This document shows, piece by piece, positions 45,983-58,051 of a DNA stretch of 64,000 nt (position 1 is the stretch's first letter; every line of letters begins with the position of its first letter). A program made the translations under genes and the position numbers. The notes beneath the pieces were generated by a model that did no database searches, had not been told where the DNA came from, and worked only from the letters and a program-made list of their open reading frames with translations. Source of the DNA: Notospermus geniculatus (taxonomy: Eukaryota > Nemertea > Pilidiophora > Heteronemertea > Lineidae); contig NMRB01000010.1 of the NCBI GenBank assembly GCA_002633025.1, positions 615,686 through 679,685 on the forward strand. Direction: 5' to 3'.

Positions 45983-47754
45983 GTGCTGCAAGTTGTCCTA
46001 AAAGGGTTTACCTCTCCTTGTACAAAATCAGGACATCCTGTTGAGTTAAAGAAGTCTAAACTGTGTGCTCCATTTGCTGGGGCTTCTGAGTTTCCACATT
46101 TGCCCAACATAGAAATGTTGCATTTGTTATTCTACACACACTGTAGACAAAGCTTCTGCTTCTGCATCTTATCTTGTCAAGATGTCAAATCTTCAAACCC
46201 TCGTGGCTGAGAGGAAGGCTTATTTAGCTAAAATCGCAGTTGATAGAGATAGTGCAATGCACAATTGATAAGGGTAAGATTTACTCGGTTGGCACCAGTC
46301 TTAATTCTGAAGTCGTCTTATTAGCCACTTGAGCGGTGAGACGTTGGTGCTGAACAGAAATTTATATGCTCAAAGAAATTCCTGTTAAGAGACTAACTCA
46401 ACTGCTCATTGGATGGAATTAAAATCCATTAAATGGCACATTGAAGGGGTACTTTAAGTCAAGTCTTGAATTTCAGTCATATTGTTCCCCACATTTCAAA
46501 ATACAATTCCTTTGCATGAATCTTAAGATGCTTATTTGATATAATTTATTGCTGGTAAACATGTTTTACCCACTTACTTAATAACCATTTTAATTTATTC
46601 TTGCAATGTTATGCTAATATTTTATCTTGGTTACATTGAAATGATCATACAATATGTAGATTATGGATGATAGGATACACTGTGTGTATATCTGATATAA
46701 ATGAGTTTGTCACTTTCTTGAACCTGAGTTGTAGCAAAAGACATCATTCAGTGAGAGAGGATTGCATTGTCTAATAAAGAATGAGAGGTTTTAAGGGTCA
46801 GATGCCAAAACTTAAAGAAATATCATTTTCAAAGGGCAGGGAGGGCATCTTGGTATTAATGGTGAATTACCTTGTTATTTGCTCAGCTGCCTGATGGTGC
46901 TCTCTTGGTGCACTTGAAATCTTCACAGGTGTTGGCAGGTCTCGTATGGCAGGCTTGAAGTTTTTTACTACATCTCTATCTACAGTTTACTACATCTTGT
47001 AGTACGTTTACCTACTGAACATGAAATAGAGTATGGACTTACTGTACATTTTAACGCCATATTTTATATACAATGGATTGTTGATTGAATTTGGCATCTC
47101 TCAGTATATTGTACTATATTTATTAACTTTTACATGTGTTTTACAGCTAGGTATATAACATAAGTATACAATAAGATCACATTTGTGGCCTCGGAATCAA
47201 TGTCACGACTTTATTGGGATGTTGTGTTTGTGACAGAATGTTGCAAAATTGTGCAACTAAAATGTACATATGATTTATTATACAAAACTTATTGGAATGA
47301 AGAGGCTTTTATTTATTTCAGAACTTGTGTCTAGCTTTCCCCTCTGCTTATATTGGGGTCGCTAGGACCATTTTGAATTTGGGATGGGTTAGAAATGCCA
47401 GGGGACGTTTCAGGTTGTACTGCAGGGCTTTAAAACTAGCAGTTACTTTTATCACAGTCGGGGGACAAGTTTTTCAAAGAATGTCAGTCTGGGTTGCATT
47501 TGATAAATGGCTCACAAAGGGTAAAGGTGTTGCCCATAGAGAGCCAACTAGTCGCACAACAAAACTGTCATGTGGAGCAGCACCTTAAGTTATGTTACCC
47601 TTGGGATACAGTAAGCCCATGACTGAGTGTGTCTGATAGTCAAAGTTAATTTCAATCACAGTTTTCTGCCAAATAATGCTGTTGTTAATTGCTATCATCG
47701 AAGCAAAGCGTCCATTAAACAGTGTAACTTTGCTATGAAAGAATAAAGACAGTT

Positions 47755-48045
47755 GGTGAGCTGGCCTTCAGGCATTCTCACCACTAAAATCATCACAGTT
47801 TCAGCTTGTTCAAATTTTTCCCCCGATTTTTTGCCCTTTTCCTCTCACATAATCTTTTGACTATTGATTCATATTCAAATCATTTGGGGGCAAATCGTGT
47901 CCCAAATAAAGAAATTTGAATTACATGTATTTCATGGCTTCGAGTACGATTTTTTTGAGAAATTTTCGAGGTTATTTTTGAGGACGCCTTCTGATTGGTC
48001 ATTGAATCACATGACCTCGACGGCACACTGGCTACAGTAAAAAAC
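47755..48045. repeat. dispersed repeat of about 290 bp, copy 1
   Basis: Shares gagctggccttcagg, ccactaaaatcatcaca, a gagaaattttcgaggttatt block and a final atcacatga...cggcacact segment with 54009-54300, at roughly 80 percent identity by eye. No coding capacity. Confidence 0.7.
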
Positions 48046-48345
48046 GGACGCCATTCTTTTGAGTGTGTGATGTAGGCCTATGTTTGGTCACATCGTGTGT
48101 AGGCTACGGTATATTTTTCATATCGATGATTCATGCATGCATGGGTCGGTCGTGGTTCTTGTAGGCCTAGCCTGTATCCAGAGTGCATACCATTACCAAC
48201 CACTCTTTCATGCACCTCAAAGGGAATTAATCTGCCTTAATTCCCCCTGTTCTAACACCAGCGAACCGTTTTTGCCGTTTAATAGGCTTGTTACTATCTC
48301 TTGATTGCCTGTGGAGCTTAAATGTAGTACCGTACCGTACACATA

Positions 48346-48536
48346 CACTGGAACCTCCCCTGATGGACACCTCTTCCAGATGGTGGACAGGTAAATAGTA
48401 AATTGTGTTTTTCTGTTGAATGTTGACCTCTGTATTTGTCATTTCTGTTAATGTTGACCTCTATAATGAGGACACCATTTTGTAATTAGGCAGCATTTGT
48501 CGGTCCTAAGGGTGTCCTAATAGAGAGGTTTCACTG
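48346..48536. mobile_element. TA-flanked MITE, pogo/Tigger-like ends
   Basis: The left end cactggaacctcccctgatg and the right end ...taatagagaggtttcactg are inverted, with TA at 48344-48345 and 48537-48538. This resembles the widespread cagtgaaacctct MITE ends of the Tc1/mariner-pogo group. A second left end without a partner is at 49433 (cactggaaccgctcctag). Confidence 0.65.
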
Positions 48537-50839
48537 TATATCAATTGATAATTTCCTTGCGCCTCTGAGTGTCCTGATGTATGTAATGTACATATACACA
48601 CCATGAATGGTGAAGTGCAAACTCCAATCCATATTCCATTAAACATGTTAAAATGTACATAAAAGAATATGAAGTGCCGTAGCAATCTAATTTGTATAGA
48701 ATACATATTAATTTATTATATTTATTTTCTCCTTTGGAAGCACAAATATTTTATATATAATTCATGTACAATTCATCCAGTGATCATTGCCAATAAAATC
48801 CAACAAACTCAACAACAGCAGGAACAGAAAACATCAACAAAATCACATTCATCTCCAATTCAAAAGCAGAGATGTTGAACAAATTAGGAAATTCATTACA
48901 TAGACAGTATAAGGGGCATCTCAAAAGTAACCTCATGTGATGCAAAAACCAAAGTGATTTTATCTCACAACCTCTTTCACCAAAAAATGAAACTGACTAG
49001 AAATCGTACCCACAACCTCAGAAATGATATTTTATGCCTGTTGTAGGTAATACATAGTCTTATTTTTCACCAAGTTTTTTGAATATGCTCAGAAAAAGCA
49101 TACATGTAGTTATGTAATTTCCAAAGAAATTGTCAGGGGCGGATCCACGTTTTCGGAAAAGAGGTGGCGCACTGTGCATCACCAACAAATTTCCACTGCC
49201 CGTCTGAAACTGTGGGTCATGTGCAATGATACTGTGTACATTTGAGGATTTGAGCAGACTCCAATACTCTTCCTTACGCTCATTTCGACGGAAGTATTTA
49301 ATAGTAATACTTACAATCGTACAGCATGAATGAAATGCTCTTAATGGTACTTCTTGCACCACAAGCGAAATTAAGAATGTTGCACATCGTTTTGCAGAAT
49401 TAGTTTCTGTTGTGAGGCACATTAGAAGAATACACTGGAACCGCTCCTAGTTGACACCTCAGCCAGGGGGGACACCGCAGTTAAGGGTGGCACTCCGTCT
49501 TCATCATCTGTAATGGGACTCCCCGAAAGTACTGCCGGGGCGGGGGGTATATGATAGAGGGGTTCAAGTGTACTCCAACTACACTTCGGCAATCTGAATA
49601 AATGTATTTCGTGATGTGCATTTCGTAAGTAGAATCAAGAATAGTGAGGTTTCGCAAATCTGACGAAACACGAAGTACGAAAAACGATTCATTTTCAGGA
49701 CCTAATGTATTTCTGGAGATGGTTGCTACCACAAATGTCCCTGTTGCAAGTGCGTCTTTTAAACATTGCATGTAAGACCGAGAGAGTTATGGTACATCTT
49801 GAATTTTTAAATTTCCACTTCATAATCGTAGGCCTATACGAAGTGGAAACAAAAGATAAATTTCAAACTTTAATTTACACCATAACTCGATCGGTGTAAC
49901 GTCATACGCTAAAAGACGCTCTTGGAGCAGGCGATATTTGTGGTACCAACCATCTCCTGAAATACATTACGTCATGGAATTGAAGTTAAATTTCGTATTT
50001 CGCACTTCGAGTTTCGCATATTTGCGAAACCTTACTTATGATTACTTCCAATGATTCTGACAGTCCATTTAGTTCTAAAACGCATTTGGTGTGGTTTGAG
50101 TTACTGTTTGACTTTAATTGGAGTTTTCGAACTGAACTTTGAAAAAAAACAACTGAAGAAACCTTGTAAACAGGTCCCCTGACTGGGTATTGAACCCGCA
50201 GCCTCGGGGGGATGCTGATGTTCTGCTACGCCACTCTGACGACGACGTGTTCTGTCGCGAACTAGAACGTATTAATTATGGTAATTCAAGCGCATCATGA
50301 CGATGTGATCGCTTCGTCATGGATTCATTCCATTTCATTTCCAATCTATTTCTGAATTAAACCATTATCTGCAAGGAACCAATCACGGGACAGATTTGAA
50401 TCTTCAAGTCTCGCCATCAAGACGTACGATCTATTCATAAGACTCTTCAGTCTGTGAGTAGAGATTAGATCAATGGCAGAGTTTGAACAAATTAACCCTT
50501 TTTGTCTGTTAATAACTGTTACAACGGCAGATATGGTGATTGAAGTCACTGGAATTGGCGACAGCAAATGTCTGGTACCACAATTAATGAAATTCAATTA
50601 ACGCATCCCAGAGTTATTGATCTAGCCGGGTGGAAATGTCCTCTGGCGTCATGAAGAGTGGATATCAAAGATTGCATTGTAATATTAACAGATTCAGTCC
50701 CATCACATCGTGTATCAAATTGACAACAGTTCTGTTGCAGATAGTTTCCGTTGTTTCTGCCCCTCCCCTTGTTACTGGCCCGTGCACGGCTGAAAATGTC
50801 TTTTGAAGGTTCTTTTTTTAAAGTTGGCCAGCTCCAGTC
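48537..50839. other. intergenic DNA with a tRNA-like fragment
   Basis: No supported exon. On the minus strand, about 50240-50165 has an A-box-like tggcgtagcag and a B-box-like gggttcaataccc, but the acceptor arm does not pair and the T stem has mismatches, so it is a tRNA-derived remnant and not a working tRNA. The rest is unique AT-rich DNA. Confidence 0.35.
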
Positions 50840-53026
50840 TCATAACGACGTTTCCATGCATCGCAATTGAGTATTAATTTTCAGAGACGGTCTCCTTACA
50901 GGAGAGCCTCTCGCTGATCCTATACCAGGCGAACCTCTGGCTGATCTTGAAGGTGACCCAAAGGCTGGTGAACCCCTAGCTGGGGACCCCATGCTGACCG
51001 ATCTAGAGGGCGAGCCTACGGGTGGAGACCGGCGTACAGGAGAACCCATGGAAGGTGAACGACGTACAGGAGATCCAATGGATGGAGAATGTCGTGCCGG
51101 AGAGCCTATAGACGGTGATCCCCTAGCTGGAGATCCCATGGTAGAGCTGCGTGCTGGAGAACCTGGGGGACGTTCCATTGACAAAGCAGCCTCGTAAGGG
51201 GGTGGGGCTTCACCAGCGGAGATCGGTGGAGGGGCATGAGTACTACAAACACTGGCAGGGCTATCACAGGTTCTCTCCATTACGACACTTTCGGGTGCCT
51301 GAATACTGGTCGGCGTTCCTACATTGCCTGATTGAATACTGTCTGTTGTCTGCACGCTGCACGAGCCTGGGGTGTGCACATCCACAGTCGCTACACTATC
51401 AAGGACATTATCTATAGAGTCAACGCTATCTGGTGTCTGAACGTTGTCATCAGACTGGAGGCTGTCAGGCGTGGGGAGTTCTCCCACGTTAAGGACAGCT
51501 GGTTCATTTTGCGCGTTACGAATTTCCGAACTCCCACTAGCTGTAACAGTCCTGTCTAATGATGTGCCTGACGACGTCCCAGTCACAGGCTCGGTCGTTA
51601 TAATCCTAATACTGCCTTGAGAGGATCCAGTTGGGATGTGACACTGCAGTATCTGCTCCTCGGGCGTCTCTGGACTCGTCGCAGATGACTGCTGGTTTTG
51701 TCCGTAACGATGAGAACTATCACTACCGTCCTGCTCGCGTCCGCGATTTCGTCTCCGGCCTTTCCGCCGGTGTTTTTTCTTTCGTTTATGTATTGTGTCC
51801 CCTTGAATATCAATTTGATCACCACGGCTGTAAGTCACAGCTCCATTCTGTATGAACAAAGCCACACGGCCACCTTGAAGTAACCCATTCTGAACATGCC
51901 CATTCGTGATGAAGCCATTTTGTCCCGCCATACCATTGGTCATTTGACCGTTGGTGATCAAATGACCATTACCCGTACTAACGAGATTTCCGTTCGAATC
52001 CTCGATGCGATCTGGGTGGGTACAATCCATGAGCAACGCTTCAGAATAACTCGGTACAATCGAGTAGTTGTTTCTAATATTCAGTTCAAGATCGGTACTA
52101 CACATTGTACTAACCCGGGACATTTGCCCTGGAGTATAGGCAGGATCTAAGTAGTTTGTACCAAAAAGTTTGTGCACGTGATAATGGAGATAGGCAGTCT
52201 TGTATTCTATCAAAACCCGCAACGGCCAAGACAGCAGAAGCACGGAAGCAATCCAAAATATTACATGAGAGACATACCATGGAAGATTATCAGGGTCTGC
52301 GAAGGCTATTAAGTATTCCTTAAAGTTTATATTCAGCAAGTCCATTCCTTCGCGAGTTTCCATATAGTCATCACGTCGTTCATGTTCCTGAAAAAACTGC
52401 GAACGCTGGTCTTCAAATTCACTTTCAGCTTCCACAGTTGCAAATGAAAACCCTTTGGTGAATTTGATCTTTGTTGCCGGATATTCGTCCAAGCCGCGAA
52501 GTATTTTTGAGATGTCCTTGTAGCCACATCGGCTAAAATTCAAAGCGCATCCAGCGGTGTGTGAGTTGACGCGTTCGTAGTATACCTGAGTAGTCGTGAA
52601 TGCATCACCGTTACGATACCGTGTGACCTGTCTAGTCCGCCTCACATAATGATAGCATATTGCTTTCCACCATATTATAGGGATAGCTTCCCTCATATAT
52701 TGCACTAATTCGAGGACAGAAGTCGCGTCTATCTTGTACTGGAGTTCTATGCGGGTGTGGCAGTGCCAACACTCCACCAAATAGACCAAGTAAAGCATCA
52801 CCACAAATGCGACTGGAATGTATACATAACCATCATCACATGGACCTGATTGGCTCATTTGGATTACTGATTCGTCGTAAAAGTCCTTAATGACCTTCGT
52901 TATTCGTGACAATCGGCACCATGTTATCGACGCGAGGCAGGCGTAGATGAGAATGGTTAGGATGAGGCACTTCCAATGGGTGTCACGGCGGAGGGAGCCA
53001 CAGAATGACTGCTTGACTGGTCTTTG
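50840..53026 (-). CDS. TMEM151B: transmembrane protein 151 (TMEM151A/B-like), large exon, N-terminus missing
   Basis: On the minus strand one exon runs from acceptor ctcttcag (ending 53027) through 53026-50840, 728 codons plus stop. It begins QRPVKQSFCGSLRRDTHWKC, matching the family just before its first helix. A membrane segment (LILTILIYACLASITWC) and a second (YVYIPVAFVVMLYLVYLVEC) follow, then the hallmark IWWKAICYHYVRRTRQVTRY, then RNGDAFTTTQVYYERVNSH, a REGMDLLNINFKEYLIAFAD stretch and a third helix (IFWIASVLLLSWPLRVLIEY). The role of TMEM151 proteins is poorly known. The C-terminal 300 residues are low-complexity and differ from what I recall of vertebrates: Asn/Gly repeats, a KKKHRRKGRRR basic block and about ten GSPxRxSP repeats (minus strand, 51150-50890). 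The end, ETSL, fits a class I PDZ ligand. The first exon was not found; paralogue A or B cannot be decided. Confidence 0.88.
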   Translation of the reverse strand, partial: QRPVKQSFCGSLRRDTHWKCLILTILIYACLASITWCRLSRITKVIKDFYDESVIQMSQSGPCDDGYVYIPVAFVVMLYLVYLVECWHCHTRIELQYKIDATSVLELVQYMREAIPIIWWKAICYHYVRRTRQVTRYRNGDAFTTTQVYYERVNSHTAGCALNFSRCGYKDISKILRGLDEYPATKIKFTKGFSFATVEAESEFEDQRSQFFQEHERRDDYMETREGMDLLNINFKEYLIAFADPDNLPWYVSHVIFWIASVLLLSWPLRVLIEYKTAYLHYHVHKLFGTNYLDPAYTPGQMSRVSTMCSTDLELNIRNNYSIVPSYSEALLMDCTHPDRIEDSNGNLVSTGNGHLITNGQMTNGMAGQNGFITNGHVQNGLLQGGRVALFIQNGAVTYSRGDQIDIQGDTIHKRKKKHRRKGRRRNRGREQDGSDSSHRYGQNQQSSATSPETPEEQILQCHIPTGSSQGSIRIITTEPVTGTSSGTSLDRTVTASGSSEIRNAQNEPAVLNVGELPTPDSLQSDDNVQTPDSVDSIDNVLDSVATVDVHTPGSCSVQTTDSIQSGNVGTPTSIQAPESVVMERTCDSPASVCSTHAPPPISAGEAPPPYEAALSMERPPGSPARSSTMGSPARGSPSIGSPARHSPSIGSPVRRSPSMGSPVRRSPPVGSPSRSVSMGSPARGSPAFGSPSRSARGSPGIGSARGSPVRRPSLKINTQLRCMETSL

Positions 53027-54008
53027 CTGAAGAGATAAGAGAAAAAACCATTAGGAATGTCTCACATGGCTATTAACAGGCGTTCTATCAGTGATGGAAT
53101 TAAACGCCGAAAAATACAACCAACAAGACCAATACCAATGTTGCAGGCAAGGATTACACTCTATTAGTAGTTTGCCCTCTGAAAGCACTGCATGTATGCT
53201 TCACGCACTGCAGAAAAAGAAAGGTATCAAAGGATGAGGTGAGTGGTTCCTTAGTACCACCCTTTTAAACATAAGTACCAGCAAAGCTCAGCCACCTCGG
53301 TCAATGAGGTAGGATTCGTTGGGGTCTCCATCCATCACCTAAAGTAAAAGCAACAGTAATTCATGCTTGGTGTTTGTCTCAGTACGTCTTATTTGGCACT
53401 TTTGAACCCTCAGCACAACAAGGCCAGTCATTTCCGCCGACACCGTATGTTCTATGGCAAGGCGAAGCCGGAGAATTCTGTTTCGAAAGTAAAAGGGGAA
53501 GTGCAGATAAACTACTTTGATATGGGAGGACATTTGTCAAACAGACAACAACAGCTCACGAGCTTTATCAACCCATTAATCAGATCATCTGGACAGGAGG
53601 TTGAACCAATATAAGTGACTCAATGTGACCTAACTAACAAGGCCGGACGGGGCTAGGGGACTTCCAAATCCATGACAACATCCGCCTAAATGATGATGAA
53701 GATAAATGCAGCCATCTGGGAGTCCAAGCAATGACTGGTAAATCCTAGACAACGGGTCGGCTGTGTAATGTGCAGCGCGCCGTGGTGCATATTGCGGATA
53801 CTAACGCCGTGATGGATTGGCTATCAAGGGGGCAATGAGGGTGAGAACCAAATGGAGAGTGACCATGACCATGAGAAGGCTGTCGACAGACTAATCTGTT
53901 ACTCTTATAGATCATTTATCGGAGAAGAATGTCCTTGAAGTAGCCATGAACTTGTGAACCCACCATTTGGAGAGGTCATTTGAAATACATCCCACCCAGA
54001 AAGAGCTG
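53027..54008. other. TMEM151 upstream intron or flank
   Basis: Probably the first intron of TMEM151 (minus strand). No ATG-bearing exon with a matching donor could be recognised. Confidence 0.3.
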
Positions 54009-54300
54009 GTTGGTGAGCTGGCCTTCAGGGATTCCTACATGTAGGCCAGCTACCACTAAAATCATCACACTTTAGCATTGTTCAATTTTCGCCCTATTCT
54101 TCTCACGTAATCTATTGACTATTGATGTATACACAAATCATTAGGGGTCAAAGCGTGTCCTGAATAAAGAAATCTGAACTATTTCACCGGCTTCGAGTTT
54201 TTGTACGATTTTTCGAGAAATTTTCGAGGTTATTTTTGAGGACGCCTTTCTGATTGGTCATATTGAATCACATGATCTCAGCGGCACACTATACGTCGCC
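54009..54300. repeat. dispersed repeat of about 290 bp, copy 2
   Basis: Counterpart of 47755-48045 in the same orientation. It has a small internal insertion (cctacatgtaggccagc near 54031-54048), which creates a second copy of the reverse complement of its own start. Confidence 0.7.
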
Positions 54301-55472
54301 ATCCTTTTCATCACTTGAGAAGTTCGACGCGCTGTGATACCATTACTAACCCTTCATCAGGTAAGGCACATGACCACACCGGTACTTAGTAGTAACTCAT
54401 TCTTTTATGTGTAGCAACAGTCACCAGGCCTAATTTTTAATTAAGACCATTCAAATACTAGTATATGTAGATTCAAACAGTCTCAGGTCGAACAGTCCTG
54501 ATTGGTGTGTACACTCGCGAGCACTGTGGTATGCGGTGTACATCGATCGTGTGTGTTTGTATGAACTTGGTAACCAACATAGCGTGTCGCTTTGTGCAAG
54601 CCTGGTTGCTCTGGCTATCGATGGTTATGGGCGGTTATGTCCGCAAAATCTCAGTGTACAGATAGTGTAGTTTGCAATGCCGTCTGGAGTAGGCCAGGGG
54701 AACCAGGCTAATATCCCGTCTGCCTGGGAGCAGATTGGCCGCTGAGTGAGCATGGTCGGTGGAGAACACTTCCACTTGGGTTCATTCAGAATATTGTCTG
54801 GCACATAGAAGAGAAAAAAAATTGCCCTAATGTCCATGACAGCGCCATAAAGAATGCAAATAGAGTCGTCTTATCAACATGCAGAACTAGCAGCGGTAAC
54901 GACTCAAGATACTGGAATTCAAGAGGCAGACGACAGTCCCTAGGAAGACGATTTGCATGTTGAGATGGATTACTTCCTCCAGTTCTTAATGTTGAGATTT
55001 CCTCATCTGGCGTCTGTGGAAGGAGCTTGCCCCAGAGGATGCTCACTAGCTTCAACAGTCTAATCAAAGCTGACTCCGTGTCAGATAGTCTTCGGGAAAA
55101 ATTCAAATTATCCCATTGAATGACTTCTGTTGAATAATTCTAAATATGTTCCATATCTGTCCGCCACCTTCTTTCCTTTCAAAACTGACTCATCAACTAA
55201 AACCGAAGGCATGTTTCCTCGTGATACTCAACGGCGAGGCGACGATGTAACATTTTTGGCAAACTAATCAAAAACCGCTGTAATTAATCTTGAGGTTGCT
55301 GAATGAATAGAGGATTGCTTTTATAAAACATCCTTCATTAAACTTACCCAGATGCGCTAGTTTGAGCAGACACCATTGAAGTACTTCATCACTTACTGAT
55401 AATGTGTAAATATGACAGATATTATTACAGAACCAATTCCTAAAAGTTGATGGCAACAAAAATATATGTGAC
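54301..55472. other. non-coding, nothing recognised
   Basis: Short open frames on the minus strand (54625-55106) have no recognisable protein content. Confidence 0.25.
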
Positions 55473-55559
55473 AGAAAGCATCCAGGAGCGTCGCTTTCAT
55501 ACCGTCAAAAATGTGGCACATTTTTGACGGTATGAAAGCGACGCTCCTGGATGCTTTCT
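55473..55559. repeat. 87-bp perfect palindrome, 43-bp arms, 1-nt centre
   Basis: Arms 55473-55515 (agaaagcatccaggagcgtc... to ...aaaatgtg) and 55517-55559 are exact complements around a single G at 55516. Confidence 0.9.
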
Positions 55560-57731
55560 CCAATAACTCAATCTGCCCCCAGGTTTGAACAAACTGTTGA
55601 CGTTTTCTGATAGCCTTGGTAATCAATTGGAAAGAATTTGAAGAAACAATCTTCTGACGGTTGATAGGAACAACCTTTCTTCAAATATTTATCAATCGAT
55701 ACCACAGGATATGAGAAAACTCTGAGAGACGATGCCATCTGCTGTAGAGGTAGATGATTTAAGACACCTTACAAGAAGGCTGTAACTCCTTCTGTAGCAA
55801 GGTCATTACCTGCCAAAGAATAAAGTAACGAGTAATTATCGGTTGCCGGGCTTCTCGCCTCTTGCCTCGTCGATGTCATGGTCATCTGTGGCTTTTTAGT
55901 GGCGTTCACAAGGCGAGGAACATCGACTACTGATGGAGAAAAAAGAGCAGAAGATTGCTCTCGGCCAACTAAGTGTTGGTTTTTGATGCCCTCCTGCACA
56001 TTAGCCCATTGGTATTCTCCCCTCACTACCCAATACCGTTGTATACTCACAAAGAAGTTATAAACAAATAATTAAATTCCCAAACAACTGTGGTTTAATA
56101 TTCATGGGAAATCAAGAGAATTCTGCTGGGCATCGAGCCTCATTAACAGTAATTTTCACTAACTCCCTAATGCAGTGCCATTCCCAGATCAATTCATTCG
56201 TGTAGTCATATATCGTACATAGAGAGCGGGATGCCAATAAGAGCACCATATACTGGTATTGTTCTCGGGTGAGTTCCGCCATTTGTAGCCAACTTGGAAA
56301 CTCTATAGCTCTTTGGTTGTTTGCAGTCCATCCATCAAAATATCAAGTTATGGTATCATCAACAACAATAAGATAGAAGGAAATTAGTTCGAGGGATGGA
56401 AAGTTGGTTCTCGCCACTGGATCCCTTGTCTGGTTTGGTCCATTCGCAATGGCAGTCCTCACTTTTACTTTTACAACATAATGGAATATGACGTCACTCC
56501 ATTAAAGGACCTGTTTGGATAGCTGTTTATGTGACATCAGACTGCAATGGCCATTAGTAGATGTACTTTTAAGTCTTAGGTGGCATGCGGTGGTTGACGT
56601 GATGGACAGCATGCCGAATCGAGTTATGGTTGAGTTTGTAAATGGAAAGGGGTATAATGACTGTGTATCACAAGTCTGTAATGCAGTGAATTAGCAATCG
56701 TATGATGACATACTACTTTAACATGATCCAGAAATGTACAACACAGAATTCTGTGCCAAGAAATGAACAGCTCACAAAGCCCAGAACATGCTGCTTGTTT
56801 CTGCGCCTTTACTTCAGCACGAAATGAATTCCCACTTGATTTTGTGGTAAAATTAAGTTGCTGTTGTCAGGATATATTCTGTGATGTTTCAGAGTCGTGA
56901 TAAAATGCTTTATTTATACATTTATAGTATAAACATACATCATGTATGATGAAGGTAATGGATACATTCCATGCACAATGCATTATAGATTGGCTGAATG
57001 GTATGGAATGAAGTAATGAAGCTATGTTCTTGTGAGCTGCTTTTTATGATGTCTTGTGTTCCAACACTAACTCAGAGAATATCAGACGGGCAGGCCATGT
57101 AACAATGGAAAAAACAATCCCCACGGTCCTGATACCTGACTAAAATCCCAACGACCAAATTATCGGCAACATTCAGACGCCGCCATTTTACCAAATAAAG
57201 CAAGGCAGGGATGAAGAGGTGATTGTCAGGTGCTTTATATTTCCCAAGAGGACCCGAGTAAGACGCAACATGTTTTCTAGATGAATCATGTGACAGGTTT
57301 ATTTGTTTTAGAAAATTGCTCCAGTGGTGAACCATGTGAACAAGTCCTGGCCCATGTCTGGTGTCTCTCTGGGGCAGACGACACGAAGGGATATCGTGAT
57401 CGATGAGCCGGAGGATTCATGGATCAGATGTCGGGCAAGTCCTGAGCTAGCTCTACAGGGCATTTTTTCGGCGGACATATCCAAACGTGGGCGAGAGCGG
57501 CATTCCTAAGCCAAGATATTGGTGATGCTGTTGCACAAAACATGAACGACAAGTGTGACTGAAGAAGTGGCAGGCAGCACACATACAAATTCATGTCCGT
57601 GAGATCATCTCTCTCACATGCGCTCCTTAGGTTACGAATACAAAAGCCACAGGAGTACGGACACGCCGGTTAACAAAGGCTTCAGGGTCGAGAATCCTTT
57701 ATGAAGCTGTTGTTAACGACGTGTCCGTGGG
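55560..57731. other. non-coding, nothing recognised
   Basis: Unique AT-rich DNA without a supported exon or RNA gene. The ATG-poor open frames on either strand look random. Confidence 0.25.
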
Positions 57732-57866
57732 TTAAGGCCCGTTTCCACAGAAGCGGTAGCGTGAGCGTTTTGACGCTTCGCCCATTGTTTGGAAGCAGAG
57801 CGGCGGAAAATAGATAGATTTGACGCATCACGCAGCGTGAAACGCGTCTGTGGAAACGAGCCTTAA
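57732..57866. mobile_element. TTAA-flanked MITE A
   Basis: TTAA at 57732-57735 and 57863-57866 border inverted ends ggcccgtttccacagaagcg and ...cgtctgtggaaacgagcc. TTAA target sites are typical of piggyBac-type transposition. Confidence 0.75.
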
Positions 57867-58051
57867 AGGCGCTGCTCCACTTGACAGTTTTTTCGCAGAA
57901 GTTGGCTCTCAACTGCTCAATGGGCAACTCAACTGCGAGCAGTTGTTTGTGTCATTGGTCTCAGCGTAAGCCGACAGGACACAAACAATGGTGAATTGCC
58001 CATTGTGAGCCAACTTCTGCGAGAAAACTGTCAAGTGGTGCAGCGCCTTAA
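57863..58051. mobile_element. TTAA-flanked MITE B, abutting MITE A
   Basis: Shares its left TTAA (57863-57866) with element A and ends at TTAA 58048-58051. Inverted ends aggcgctgctccacttgac and ...gtcaagtggtgcagcgcct continue inward (cgcagaagttggctc with gagccaacttctgcg), so nearly the whole element folds on itself. Confidence 0.8.

Larger units (their letters stand above)
44810..47754. other. CCDC9-like 3' UTR and downstream non-coding DNA
   Basis: Probably a long 3' UTR, with AATAAA near 46773. It holds the palindrome at 44911-44949 and the inverted-repeat elements at 45251-45560 and 45819-45982. A right-end fragment of the element found at 57863 lies at about 47500-47588 (ending gtggagcagcaccttaa). 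Confidence 0.4.

Noticed and set aside
54625-55106. 106-codon minus-strand frame with hydrophobic end
   Set aside because: No conserved content, no splice signals, and overlapping alternative frames.
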